Assembly (NCBI GenBank): GCA_012064385.1
Contig: QRDG01000827.1
Coordinates: 451,888-515,887, forward strand
From: Puccinellia tenuiflora
Lineage: Eukaryota > Streptophyta > Magnoliopsida > Poales > Poaceae
Length of the DNA stretch: 64,000 bases
Direction of reading: 5' to 3'
Both the position numbers and the translations under genes were made by a program. The notes under the pieces were generated by a model. That model saw nothing but the letters and a program-made list of their open reading frames with translations, was not told the DNA's origin and did no database searches. The stretch's first letter is position 1. The number at the start of each line of letters is the position of its first letter. Positions 1 through 11,283 of the stretch are shown piece by piece.

Positions 1-15
1 ACTCGCAAAGGCTTA

Positions 16-1380
16 CCTGTTGACATCTTCATCCTCGCTGCTCATGGGAGGAGATGCCATCTTCACAAACGCAGCGGGTGGCGCTGAATTTAGTGGAGGC
101 ACGGACAGAGGATCCTCCGGCTCACTCGCATCAGAGGACGATTCGCTGGCTTCCTTGTCCTCCACAACCACTTCCTTCAAAGGTGACGACCCCGAGGTGG
201 AGTCGACATTCTTTCGTCTTCGCCGCTTCTGCGGCGGCTCATTGTCTTCATCGTTTTCCTCCACTTCCTCACTCGGCGAGTGGGCAGAAGGGAGTTCGTC
301 TTCATCGTCGTCCTGCTCGACGACCGTGGCCTCGTCGTGAGGTCCGTTCTCCATCAGCGGAGGAAGGCTCACATAAGCTCTTCGATCCTGACGAGCAGCG
401 AGGAGAAAGGCGAGTCAGGAAAAACATTCGACTAAAGCAAAGCAAAGAGAGTTCAAGGTGCTTACCTCAGGTACGGGGTTGTTTGGCCCGTATGGTTCGA
501 CCGGGCACTTAACGTTGCACGGATCGGCGACCCGGAGGCTGGTGATGTTCCTCACCTTAGTCGCGATCTGTGCATCATCGAGCGAGGTGTCGACTGCGAG
601 CTCCCACATTGGTTGTTCGCGTCGACGCAGCGGCTGCACCTTCAGCCTGTGGAAAGTCGCGATAAGGTGAATGCCACCTGTCTCGCGTCCGAGTGTCTTC
701 AGCAATCCGCGGAGCAGCGCCAGCAGTGGCTTGGTCGACTCCTTGTCCTCCTTTGACAGAGAGTGCGACCAGGCATTGGTCCTTCGCAGAGGTCGATCAG
801 CGGCGAACTCGGGAAGGCCTTCTTGGTCCCACCTGATGTAGAACCATTTCTTCCGCCAGTTCTGGACGGAGTCAGATTTCTTCAGCTGGAAGAAGGACGT
901 GTCGCCGCGCAGCTGGATTCCGAAGCCGCCTACAGGGTACGTCTGCTTCGACCGCCCCACCATCCGTCGCACCATGAAGAGCGACTTCCAGAGGTTCCAG
1001 TTGGGTGCGATCCCCAGAAAGCACTCGCATAACACAATAAAACTCGCGATGCTCAAGACGCTGTTGGGATTCAGATCATGGATCTGAATCCCATAGGCGA
1101 AAAGAAGACCACGAACAAAATCGTGGATGGGGAACCCGAAGCCCCGTGGAAGGAATTCCACGAAGCACACGCGCTCCCCATCGCGAGGAGAGGGGATTAC
1201 ATCCTTACCGGGGGCGCGCGTCGTCGCCGTGCTCGTCGGCGGCAGCAATCCCTGTTCTCGGAAGTTGTCCAGCTCCGCCGCCTTCACGGACGACTTCCCC
1301 CAATCGCCCTCCAACTTCTTCATGCCGGCGTCGTCGCCGGCGGCGGAGCTTTCTGCTCCCTTTACCCTCTTCTGGCCCAT
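16..1380 (-). CDS. Spliced antisense gene of a Gypsy element ('putative gypsy type transposon' domain protein), partial
   Basis: Two exons are readable on the - strand. The first is 466-1380, starting at the ATG whose complement is 1378-1380 and ending at a GT donor at 464-465. The second is 16-387, opening after an AG acceptor and ending at a GT donor at 14-15, so the gene continues past the window edge. Upstream in-frame codons reach 1485, so the start is uncertain. The first exon encodes a globular stretch rich in Trp, Phe and Arg (for example FVEFLPRGFGFPIHDFVRG and WFYIRWDQEGLPEFA), which I recognise as the plant Transposase_28 / 'putative gypsy type transposon' family. The second exon is acidic and Ser-rich with a basic PPQKRRRRK stretch, a likely nuclear-localisation signal. 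The molecular function is not known. No stops interrupt either exon. Confidence 0.65.
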
Positions 1381-2295
1381 GGTGCTAGCGGAGGAGGGGA
1401 GAGCTTCTGGAGATCTCGGTGCAAATGGCAATGGAGATGAGGCAGCGGAGAAGACGGGAATGAAGGCTTGGTGAACTGTTCCCACGCCGCGGTGAAAATT
1501 ATATACCGCGGGGGCAGTTCATCCTAGCCGTCATCCACGGAACCGTAGCCCGAAGCAACCATCCGGCCGTCCACGTGTCGCGCGGAGAGGGCAACTGTCA
1601 CCCTCCACTACGCACGGGAACCAAGGCGTCATCATCACTTCGCGAAAGTTTCGCGCCCAACGGTCCAAATTCAACGGCGGCCGCTGCGACAGTGGGCCCA
1701 CTTCGTCACGTCCCGTCGGGCGCAGAGTGTGCCAGGAAGCGTCATCACTGATGTCATCCCTGACGTCACTATGGATTCGTATCAAGTAAGCCAACGATCT
1801 GGCAGAGCACTCGACAATCCATTCGAGTGAGACAAGTACATAGTAAGCTTTACAAAGCTGATGACACCCGAATTCATCATTCGAGTGGATGAACAACCAG
1901 TAAGCTTTCAGAGCTGAGTTTAAGTCAATTCAGTAGGCCATCAAGGCTGAGTACAAAGTAAGTCGAGCAAGGCCAGTTTTGACTCGGGCATTTCGAGTCA
2001 TCTTTTTACTCCCATCGGGAGCGGACTTTTCGACTGAAGAAAAATTGAGTTTAACCTCAATCGCAAGCAATTCAGCTTAATCTCGGGGGCTACTCCCATC
2101 GGGAGCGCTGTTCGCGCACCCGATGACTAAGGACAACGACAGTCGAAAGTTGGCGAATCAAGAAGATCATGAGGCGCACCCGATTATTCAAGACAATTGC
2201 AGCCGAAGGTTGACTAGTAAAGGAACCAGGTGGCGTGCCCGGAGGAAGGAGTCCTTTACTCGACTCTGCGATTCGACTAAGCACTCGGGGGCTAC

Positions 2296-2725
2296 TGTCG
2301 TGGGGCTACCTTTCGGGTACCCCACGGTGGTGGTACCTGGGTCACGCCAAGGGAAGCCCATTGAAGCCCATGAAGTGTACCGTGTGGCCCAAGTAGCCGG
2401 TTAGGCCGGTGATGGCTTTCCTTATCCTGTAATGTGCAATCCGCACCGTCCACCCGAGACCTGGCCTGTGATATAAAGGCCAGGAGGGTGCGCCACCTAG
2501 GTCAGAAAAACACACAGGCAAACCCTAGCGAGATTGCCATCTCGCCATTGTAGCCACCTCGATAATACCAGACAAGCAGGAGTAGGTCTTTACCTCATCT
2601 CGAGGGGCCGAACCTGGGTAAACTCGCCCCCTGTTAGCCGTCGTGATCACCAACGTTCATACTCTCTCCCCCTCAATCAACCCGGGGTACACAACCTTGG
2701 GATTTGCCGAGTCCACACCTCGACA
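2296..2725 (+). repeat. Gypsy LTR (430 bp)
   Basis: The LTR starts TGTCG and ends CGACA, a perfect short inverted repeat. A TATA box (TATAAA, 2472-2477) lies in its middle on the + strand, fixing orientation. It is preceded by a polypurine tract. It is followed directly by GGCGCCCA, which resembles the primer-binding-site start of many cereal Gypsy elements, so it could also act as the 5' LTR of a second element to its right (see findings). Confidence 0.75.
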
Positions 2726-4605
2726 GGCGCCCAAGAGCGTCGTCATCGCCGGTAGAGTCAAGATACCTACAAAGCTTTCGCCAATACCCAATCCTCCAAC
2801 CATAGAGCTCGACCGTGAAAACGGCAAGGTCATGTGGATTCTGAAGACACTGCAACGGAAGCCTTACCGAGAACAGGGCAGGTTGAGGCGGAGGTGGAAT
2901 CCAGAAACACGGTAAGGAGCTTCAAGGTGACGCCTTCACAAAGGAAAATGGCACTCGGAGGTGTCGTCGTCACCTGCAATGGCCGCAACCATGCACAGTT
3001 TTCACTAGAACCCCGAACCCTAACACCAGATGACACCATGAGGTCGAAGAGCACGACCATTGCTTCCGACCGGTACCTCCCGAAGAGGAGAAACATGGTG
3101 CTCCAGCCCCTGCTAAGAACACAAGCAACACACGCCAGAACCAAGCACACCAACCATTCCTCCACCTCGGACGACATGAAGCCGTCATGGCCCTGTCCAG
3201 CCAAGACCGAAAAGCTGCACCAACAGCATCGGATGCAGGATGTTGGCCGCCGAAGAAGGTGCAGCGAGCACGCATAGCTCGCTGTGTGTCCCGCCATGGA
3301 TCTGGGAGAGCCCCCGCACCCGAGCAGGGGCGAGCTCCACGGGAAGGTACCCAGACGGCCGAGGAGGAAGCCGCACCGCCACAGATGTGGCGCGCCTATC
3401 CATGCAAGGAGGACCGGGGAGCCCCTACTCCCGTGGGCCAGCAAGGCCGAGCCACCCTCGCGTCGAACGCGGCCCGGGCGACCCAGATCGGGGCCCGGGT
3501 GACCCAGATTGGGGCCCGCGTGGCCAGATCGGGACATGCTCCATGCCAGGAGCACACGCCGCCGCCTACCTCCTCTGCTCCACAGCCAGCCAGCCCGGAT
3601 GCTTCCGCCTCCACCGCGTCGAAGCACGCCGGTGAGGCACTGGGCCGCCGCCCAGATTCCGCATCCCAGGCCGCCATGGCCCCACACCGGGCGACCACCA
3701 CCGACGAGAACTGCGCCACCCAGCCCTTTCGGGAGTGGGTCCGCCGCCACCGCGGCTTTGCCGGCGGCAGCGGCGGTGGGGGAGGGCGAAGGCGAGGCTA
3801 GTGGTGGCGCGGCGCAGGAGTCGCCCGTGCGTCGCCTAGGGAGCGATGCGAGAGGGGGGAGGGGGGGGGGGGGGGGCTCCGATATAGTTAAACTTATGAT
3901 ATCTTTGGCCAAACAGTTAGAAGTAGAAGTCCAGTTAACCTTGACCATTTTGTCTTTATCCTCATAAGCTTTATCTGCAAGCACTGTAGTCTTTCCATGT
4001 CCGTACGGAGAAAGAAATAGTGCAGTTGCGCATCGACTCTTCTGCTGGTAAACGAGCTGAAAGGTACGCATTGTGTTTCGTGAGAGCCAACATCTGACGG
4101 TAGACGCAATTATTTACATGTTGTTGAACGAAAAATGACTTGTCCGCTTGTTCATTTATTCGCCGTTTGCTATCACGGAGGAGTCACATTTTTGTCGTCT
4201 CGCACATCGGTAACAGTCAGTCGATGAACGATATGATTAGTCATATATCGTACTTGACGTACTGGAATGGTCCATGTGTTGCCAGCTTGGGTCCAAGTCT
4301 TCGATCAGGGTATCGAGCGTGTTATTGAGATTGTTTGCGTGCGGATGCAAAACTTGCGGTTAGTCCAAAATGCCGACGGACAGGTGGGCTGGATAGCTCA
4401 GTCACGCTCGCAAACTTATGACTAAACTGTGACCACAAACCCAATTATTTGTCGACGAGAAGCTTTGCTTAATTCGTAGTACATCACATCGCTAGTACGG
4501 GCTGCTCGGATTTTACCTAGTATATGCCTAGATCGATCGAGGTGAGCGCCACCTAGCAAGAAGACACCTATTGGGACATCGTCGACATCTCCTTTCTCGG
4601 AGTAA
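2726..4605. other. Unclassified intergenic sequence, GC-rich, no gene recognised
   Basis: From 2726 to about 2860 the sequence could be a short stub of Gypsy 5' leader. From 2870 to 3860 it is GC-rich with long open frames on both strands but no recognisable protein. A ~24-bp motif (GACCCAGATCGGGGCCCG and variants) repeats near 3479-3530. A G16 tract lies at 3861-3876. From 3894 to 4071 the - strand reads a short peptide containing GHGKTT, a P-loop-like motif, which may be a relic of an NTPase gene. From 4110 to 4605 I see nothing. Confidence 0.4.
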
Positions 4606-5888
4606 GGCCCAGTTCTTTTGGAGCTTCTCAACAGCTTGTAGGTGAAAAAAAGCTGAAGCCCAAAAGAACTGGATTTTTAGGCGCTTCCTGGGACAGCCGG
4701 CTTCAACAAATCCTTCACAGTCGAAAAAAGCTAGGGTACCCCTCCTTCCCGCAACCGCCCGCGGCTTCCACTAGTAAAACGAATCGTTTTTTTGATTTGC
4801 CCCTGTTGGACAGCGTATTTACAGCAAAGTGCCACCGCTCGGTCATTTCTTTTCTTTCGTCTCCTCCCGACCGAACCTTTTCTTTTTTCTTTTTCTCTGT
4901 CTCCTCATTTCTTCTCCTCCCGAGCGGAACGAGCAGTGGAGCTAGCTAGGGTTCCTCGGCCGCTCGCCCGCCGCCGCCGCCCGCCGCACTCGCCGCCGCC
5001 GCCCGCCGTCCTCGCCGCGTCTGACCCCGAGCCGCCCGCCGCCCCGCATCTCGTCGTCCCCGACCCGCCCGAAGCACCTCTCCCAGCCCCGGCTGGAGGT
5101 GACCTCGAGTGCGGCAGCAGCTCAAGGACTGCTCTGGCGCCGCCGCCAGGAGCAACTCCATCGCGGCCGCCCGTCGAGCTCGAGGCCGGGCCGCCCTGCT
5201 CCTCCCGCTGCCGCCCACGTCGAGCTCGAGGCCGGGCCGCCCTGCTCCTCCCGCGGCCGCCCACGTCGAGCTCGAGGCCGGGCCGCCCTGCTCCTCTCGC
5301 TGCCGCCCACGTCGAGCTCGAGGCCGGGCCGCCCTGCTCCTCCCGCGGCCGCCCACGTCGAGCTCGAGGCCGGGACGCCCTGCTCCTCCCGCTGCCGCCC
5401 ACGTCGAGCTCGAGGCCAGGCCGCCCTGATCAATCAGAGTAGTACCTGCACACAGCAGGTCGCGGCAACTCCGGCCTGGCTGCCAGTAGATTTTGCCTTG
5501 GTGGGCGGCGCCACCGGCCTCCAGACGAGCAGCACGCGGCCCTCGCGACAGCTACCGTCTGTCCACGTTCTCTCCCCGTCGCTGATGCTTGCTCCCCTTG
5601 CTCTGCTCCGTCGCCTGTCTCCGCCGCCGTCCGCGTCCGCATCGTCCGTCTGTTCCTGGCTGTCTGCCACATACTTCAGTAGAAAATTAGATAAGTAGAC
5701 GAAAAATAATAGGGCTTTACAAGGGCATTACAGACTTTTCATCATACAACTTAGAAAATAAACCAGAACAGCAGAAGCCCAAAAGAACTGGACTGCATTT
5801 TCTGACTGGCTTAAATCCACAGCTGCTTCTCTGGACAGCTCTACTCATGGTGGCTTATGCACAAGCCGAAGCTCAAAAGAACTGGGCC
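4606..5888. mobile_element. PIF/Harbinger-like non-autonomous element, 1283 bp, with GC-rich cargo
   Basis: Terminal inverted repeats GGCCCAGTTCTTTTG (left) and CAAAAGAACTGGGCC (right) are flanked by identical TAA trinucleotides (4603-4605 and 5889-5891), the 3-bp target-site duplication of PIF/Harbinger transposons. Extra copies of the terminal motif lie just inside: AAGCCCAAAAGAACTGG at about 4656-4672 in inverted orientation, making the left end a hairpin, and another near 5776-5792. The interior (about 4900-5660) resembles the GC-rich 5' end of a cereal gene, with CT-rich leader then Pro/Ala/Arg-rich codons in all frames, and includes a 46-bp tandem repeat. No transposase is encoded, so mobility would depend on another element. 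Confidence 0.75.
5176..5430 (+). repeat. 46-bp tandem repeat, about 5.5 copies
   Basis: Units begin with GAGCTCGAGGCCGGGCCGCC at 5176, 5222, 5268, 5314, 5360 and 5406 (last one truncated). Alternate units differ near their 3' part: units 1, 3 and 5 carry CGCTGCCGCC and units 2 and 4 carry CGCGGCCGCC. This gives a 92-bp higher-order period. As 46 is not a multiple of 3, all three frames are used in turn and any translation has a 46-residue period. Confidence 0.9.
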
Positions 5889-5891
5889 TAA

Positions 5892-8139
5892 ATCTATGTG
5901 AAATTTGTTGGAACTATTGTTTATTTGGATCAGCTCATTTAAACTTAATTTGATGTCTATAATAAATCATGTAGGCTCATTTGGCCTATTTTCAGTGCAA
6001 GAATTGAGAGTAAAGTTTATTCTATTACTTGTAGATATAAATTGTAGTTTCTACAATTAGTTGCATTGCATATGTCATCATGTTGACCGATTCTTTTGAA
6101 GGTCCCACTAGGCAGACATCTAATATGTTATAAGCAAGTATAATTACTCCATTTATATTCATTGACATCAAATAACATGATCCAAAAAAATAGGACTGGC
6201 CCTTGCTCTCTGTGAGGGGAATCAACTAGCGTCTCCACGCGGTTTCCGCTAGCGTCACTCCTTCGTGTCTCCTTCCCTCCTCGTAGCCTCCGGTCTGCCC
6301 CCACACAAAGTCCGTGTGGCCATGCCCTTGTTCACGACTGGTCACGATGAGTCCTCGATCCAACGGCAAGGCAGTGGCTGCCGCCACAACTCCCACCGAA
6401 CAATCCCACATGACATTGCTGGAGACACCAAGAACCTCGGCGGCCTCCCCTTCCTATTTGTATTCGCGAAATTTCCATGAGTAGTCAGGAATAAGGGCCC
6501 GCGGCTGCCAACCATGCGGACGTTGCCTGACAGCACACTGACACCGACTCTGGGGACGCCACCCTAGTCATGAGGGACGATGCATCCTGATTTGCTATCA
6601 AAGGAGATAACAAGTGTAATTAGTCAGACTTGCTTGCAACAGATTCAATGTCCATCTCATGGAACATGCAATATTTTGTAACTCAATGAGTTGTACCTGG
6701 TGGAAACTGCAATTTCGTCAACACCACCACCCCCCCCCCCCCCCCCCCTTCTCTAGAATGTTGCGTCGTTGTTCACGTATTTCATCCCAATTTCCGGCGT
6801 GCAACGAGAGACAGGGCGATCGGATTTTTGGGGACTGCGCTCTCACGGCTCCGGGATTATCCTGACGTCAACAACATTCTTGGCAACATGACTGTCAATG
6901 ACAACACCGCCAATGCGAACAGTTCTTCTTTCTCTCGAGTTCACATATTCATTTTTAATATGTTTGAGATCATGCTGCAATTACGGCTGCTAGCAATCGG
7001 TTTAGATATGTTGTTTACTTCTTTCTTGTGTTCTAATTCACATGGTTACTTTAATTTTTATTTTTATGGTCATGATCATGTACTGTATTTCTGGGTTAAA
7101 TCTTATGAAGAAAAAAAGTATATTGAACGAATTTCCAAGGCAACTCGTCTGTCCCGTTCTGAACCTCCGTCGTTTTAAACACGAGTGTTGTCGATCGTGT
7201 CCTATCGGATAATAAGCTAATTAAGCCGTGACACGTCGAGCAAACTAGATATAGCTGGTTAGACTTCCCTCAAAAAAAAAAAAAAAAAAAAAACTGGTTA
7301 GGCTGGTCATAGTCATTTTCTTAATTTCCAGGTGGCGTACTCGAGACGGCGCCGTCGTGTTCTCATGGACCAGTCTAGCTAGCCCGCAGACACGTACGCA
7401 CACAGTCACACACACGTGTGCGTGCGATGCTGCCGATGGACCCAAACGTGGAGGTTAGCGATCGGTATATATATCGATTAATAACGTGCATTCGTGTCGC
7501 TGATCACGACAGATAAACAGTTGGTCTAGTCTGGCCTAGCTGACTAGCTAGCTGCTCCGTTCGATCATTCTAAATGCCGGCCGGGATTCGATCGCCAACT
7601 GTAGTGCATGGACAGGAGCTGGTTGGCATACGTATATCGGAGCAGATGCCGCGTCAACGTCTATATATGTGTAGATGGTGATGGTCTGGTCCAGGCCTTG
7701 GCATCATGATTCATGAAGCGCGCGCGCGTATTGAAAAAAAAATATATATCGGTTAAAGCAACTGGCCGTTTCGGTTCAGCGTTGCGTACGTGTGGATCGA
7801 TTATGCATTGCATGGATCATGGATGATCTGGTACGCGGTACGGGACGACGCATTTGCGACTCTCTCGCTTGAAGGCCACGCCTTGTCGATCAATTCCCAC
7901 CGCCGACGAGGACAAAACGGCCGGAAGCAGTAAACGATCGGCGGTGGGCGCCGCGCGCGGCAGATATATCCATCGGAGTATATTACGTACGTACTGACGG
8001 ATCCCGTGCCGCACAGTTGGCCAACGCGCAATTTGGTCATGCCTCGTGGACGCGGGCGTGCGTGCTGGTGCTGCGCCGGTGACGAATCATCCATCTTTTC
8101 ATAGTCGGTACGTAGCCAACTTGAGGAGTGAGCGTACAT
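5892..8139. other. Intergenic sequence, no gene recognised
   Basis: AT-rich and simple-sequence DNA with a C19 tract (6730-6748), an A-run near 7271-7292 and CA/GT-rich patches near 7390-7425. Short open frames show no recognisable domains or codon structure. I see no RNA gene. Confidence 0.5.
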
Positions 8140-8149
8140 CGCCGGCGTG

Positions 8150-8580
8150 GAGAGAATATCCAGTGATATAAGGCTTTAGGTGATACAATGCATTTAAGGA
8201 AACATGAGCAAAAAAAAAACATTTTTAAATGTGTCAAAAAATTCTAGGAAAAATTGTGGATATCCAACAGATATGTTTGTACAATCTACCAAAATTTTAG
8301 TTTTAAATTCGAAATGAGCAATGAGAAACAAAAAAGACAAATCTGCTATGAATAGTGTTAGTGGTGTCACTAAAAGACAAAAGCAGAAAAATGCCACTAT
8401 TCATAGCAGATTTGTCTTTTTTGTTTCTCAATGCTCATTTCGAATTTGTGGCTGAAATTTTTGGAGGTAGTAAAAACATATCATATCAACACACACGTTT
8501 TTTGATAGATTTTTTTGAAACGTTTAAAATTGGTTTGAGCATTGTATCACCTAAAGTCTTGTATCACTAGATATTCTCTC
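8150..8580. mobile_element. Foldback MITE, 431 bp, Mutator-type, 10-bp TSD
   Basis: The element is a long imperfect palindrome: the left arm (GAGAGAATATCCAGTGATA onward) reappears inverted at the right end (ending in GATATTCTCTC), with the centre near 8370. It is flanked by a perfect 10-bp duplication CGCCGGCGTG at 8140-8149 and 8581-8590. Arms as long as half the element and a 9-10-bp TSD fit Mutator-like foldback MITEs. Mirror-image open frames in the two arms are a by-product of the palindrome. Confidence 0.85.
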
Positions 8581-8670
8581 CGCCGGCGTGGCTAGCTACC
8601 GGCGCGCGGGGGAATAAAATTGGGCATCTCGTTGTGTTCCCCGTGCTAATCCAGATGTAATCCAGATGTG

Positions 8671-9053
8671 TGTTATAAAATACGCAGAAAGATCATTACA
8701 TAAAGTAGAGGAGAGACAACGTTTGGTAACGCAGTTCAGTAATCAACGCCTAAATCTACGGGGCATGTTTAACGGGGGCTCCTCCCATGTACTAATCAAA
8801 GTACCGTCGATGACAAGCCCGCCTCGGTATATAGACACTACATATCTTCAGACGCCACGCCGGTCCGGCACCCCTGCCACGGGCGCTGGACCGTCCTCTT
8901 AACTCGATCTTATGTCTAACCTAGCTTTCGTCACAGTCTATTTTGGCTACCCACGGTGCCTTTATATACTAGGCCCTGGTTACAGTGTTCGACTTCAACA
9001 CTACAACCTACCGCGTACCCAAGTCCAACACGTATTCGGCACAAATTCCAACA
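8671..9053 (-). repeat. Copia 3' LTR (383 bp)
   Basis: Directly repeated with 11284-11680. A TATATAAAGG promoter-like box on the - strand lies near 8963-8972. Confidence 0.9.
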
Positions 9054-9140
9054 AACTCCACCTTGACGAATATGCCGCCAACTTGAGATCGTCGTCTTCG
9101 CGCAAACACCTGTGTATGTTGAACTTGGTCTTGTCTTTGC

Positions 9141-10366
9141 TCACTTACATGAGCCAACATCCGAATCCTCACCGGACTCGGTTGCCCCGACTGCCTCTGT
9201 CACCGCCTCGTCTTGCTTAGCTCCACCTGAAACAATGCACACTTGCACCTTGTACAAGTTGTTCCCAGCCATTCTGCCCTTCATCACCAGCTTCTTGTTC
9301 TTCTTGACCCTCATGGTTAATTTATCCATGTCCACACGATAGAGATAACCATTACCATGAAGTTCGCCAAGCGAGATTAGATTCCTCCGAGCACTTGGCA
9401 CATGAGTCTTGATCTTAATGTCTCCCATGCCCTCGATGCCTTTAGACACACCATCGACTTGGTAGACTACTCCAAAATCACCAGACTTGTAGGATGAGAA
9501 CCACTCCTTGTTAGACGTCACGTGAAAAGAGCTCCCTGTATCCAAAATCCACACTTCATCGAACAATTCGCTTTCCAGAGCCAGAAGTTCGCTATCATCG
9601 GAGTTAACAACAACATTTGCAGTTCCATCAGCCTTCTTCCACGTTGGACAGTTCCTCCTGATATGACCCCACTCCTTACAACTGAAACGCTGGACCTTCT
9701 TCTTATCTTTTCCCTTCGACTTGCCACCACTGTTGTTTCCAATTACCAGTGCCCGACCATCAACTGCACCAGCAGAGCCATCTACAAAAGCTTTCTTCTC
9801 TCGTTGATCATAAGATAACAACGTTGTATTGACTTCGCTTGCAGTAATACTGGTCTTGCCATACGTTAGAGTAACAACCAAGCCCTTGCAGGACTTAGGA
9901 AGTGAAGTAAGCATAAGAATAGCCCTGTCCACGTCCTCCACCTTGACCTCAATGCGTGCCAGGTCTGAGATCACCCGGTTGAAGGTATTGACATGTTTAG
10001 TAAGGTCCGCCCCTTCTTGCATCTTCAGGTCATACAATTCCTATTTCAGATACAACTTATTGGGCGTGGTCTTATCCAGAAATTTGCTTCCAACTTCCCC
10101 CAGATTTCGTTCGGTGATTTCAGATCAATCGCATGGTACAAAACCTAATCAAACAGACACAACCGGATGGTTCCGGCTGCCTTGATTTTCATCTCTTCCC
10201 AGTCTTCAGGATCCATCTTGGTAGGCTTCTGACTGTCGGCCTTAATCGTCCTCAGGCACCCTTGCTGTCCGAGCAAGTCCTTGACTCTCGATTGCCATAG
10301 CATGAAGTTGCCCGTACCATCGAACTTCGTCGCCTCAAATCTGGTTGCAGCAGACATCTCGTCCAC
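9141..10366 (-). pseudogene. Copia gag-protease, broken
   Basis: The - strand reads a Copia gag from a Met at 10366 (MDEMSAATRFEATKFDGTGN). After about 73 codons it is interrupted by a stop codon, a frameshift and a second stop between about 10145 and 10038, then an open stretch runs 10037-9141. That stretch holds a degraded zinc knuckle (SCKEWGHIRRNC, where the first Cys of CX2CX4HX4C is replaced by Arg). It also holds the aspartic protease motif WILDTGSSFHVT and a GAG-pre-integrase-like segment (RNLISLGELHGNGYLYRVD). Nothing of integrase or reverse transcriptase follows. The protein would normally form the retrotransposon particle; here it cannot be made in full. Confidence 0.85.
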
Positions 10367-11283
10367 CCGTCGCTCTCCTTGAACAGCCGTCGATCAGATC
10401 GTTTAGGTCAGAACGATGAGACCCGACCCGAGCTCCTCTTCCGGTTCAGCAAAGCCTCCTCGCGCGCCGCCTTGCTTCCGAAACTTCTGTGCTCGAAATT
10501 AGGGCTAGACAACTCGTGAGTTTTTCGATCCGTTGTCCTCTCAGCCCTCCCTTTAAAGACCTCGTGGGTGCCTACCCCTCCACTTGACTTACAAGTCGTA
10601 CCCGGGTAGGACTCGACCACCAACCAGGACAGGTATCCTGATTCGAGATAGTTCGGATCTATCTCCACATTCAATTCGAACATGCATGACTGTCTTGAAC
10701 TCCAAGTCACCTTGCGTCATCCAACTCGGCCTTCCTTTGTTCTCGTGTGCACACAAATATTTGAGTCGGTCCACTCCATTGTCGAATTGAATCGTATGAC
10801 TCTCACCAGATACATCCGATTCTTGAGAGACATACACGCACTTTCCGCGTGTCAGAGATCCAATTGTATTGCACCTGGCCTCTTCACGTCGGGCCGGTCT
10901 CTCCGGTTTAACCAGCCGGTCTGGCCGTCCGAAACCCGTTGCGCCGCATCAGCCGGTACGCTCTTCCCCAGCTTGCGCGCCAAGCTAATCCAACTAACGG
11001 TGCATGTCGATCGGATCTGCTTCCACGACCTACCGCCCGCGCCGTCGCGCCCGCGATCTATGCCGTGCTTGTTGATGATGTTCTTCTGCCGTCAACAACT
11101 CGTACCGTCGGCGAGGGGACACCCCCCCCCCCCCCCCCGCACCCCCGTTTCGTCGTCGACCACATGGGCGGCTTCAGCCTTGCTCCGCTTCGGCAGAAGC
11201 TCGCCTCTTCTTCAGAACAACCATCACTCGCATCTAGATCATCCGCACCATGATCCAATCTGCAACCTCGCTCTGATACCACT

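Larger units (their letters stand above)
1..2725 (+). mobile_element. Gypsy LTR retrotransposon, 3' part (Tat-lineage-like), truncated by window edge
   Basis: The right end is an LTR (2296-2725) preceded by a purine tract CTCGGGGGCTA at 2284-2294, so the LTR reads on the + strand and sequence to its left is internal region. The internal part carries a gene on the opposite strand (16-1380), an arrangement known from Tat-lineage Gypsy elements (Grande/RIRE2 type antisense ORFs). The stretch 1500-2295 has no gene. It holds repeated copies of CTCCCATCGGGAGCG (near 2010 and 2093), as expected just upstream of the 3' LTR in this group. The 5' LTR and gag-pol lie outside the window. Lineage assignment is inference from layout. 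Confidence 0.7.

Noticed and set aside
2830..4071. 413-codon open frame on the - strand
   Set aside because: Mostly low-complexity Gly/Arg/Pro translation of GC-rich DNA running through the G16 tract. Only a short piece at its start looks protein-like.
5176..5430. CRISPR-like array of regular repeats
   Set aside because: Repeats are contiguous with no unique spacers, and the genome is a plant.
4792..5442. Long + strand open frame with 46-residue repeats
   Set aside because: All frames are open because of the GC-rich 46-bp repeat. There is no domain and no splice structure.
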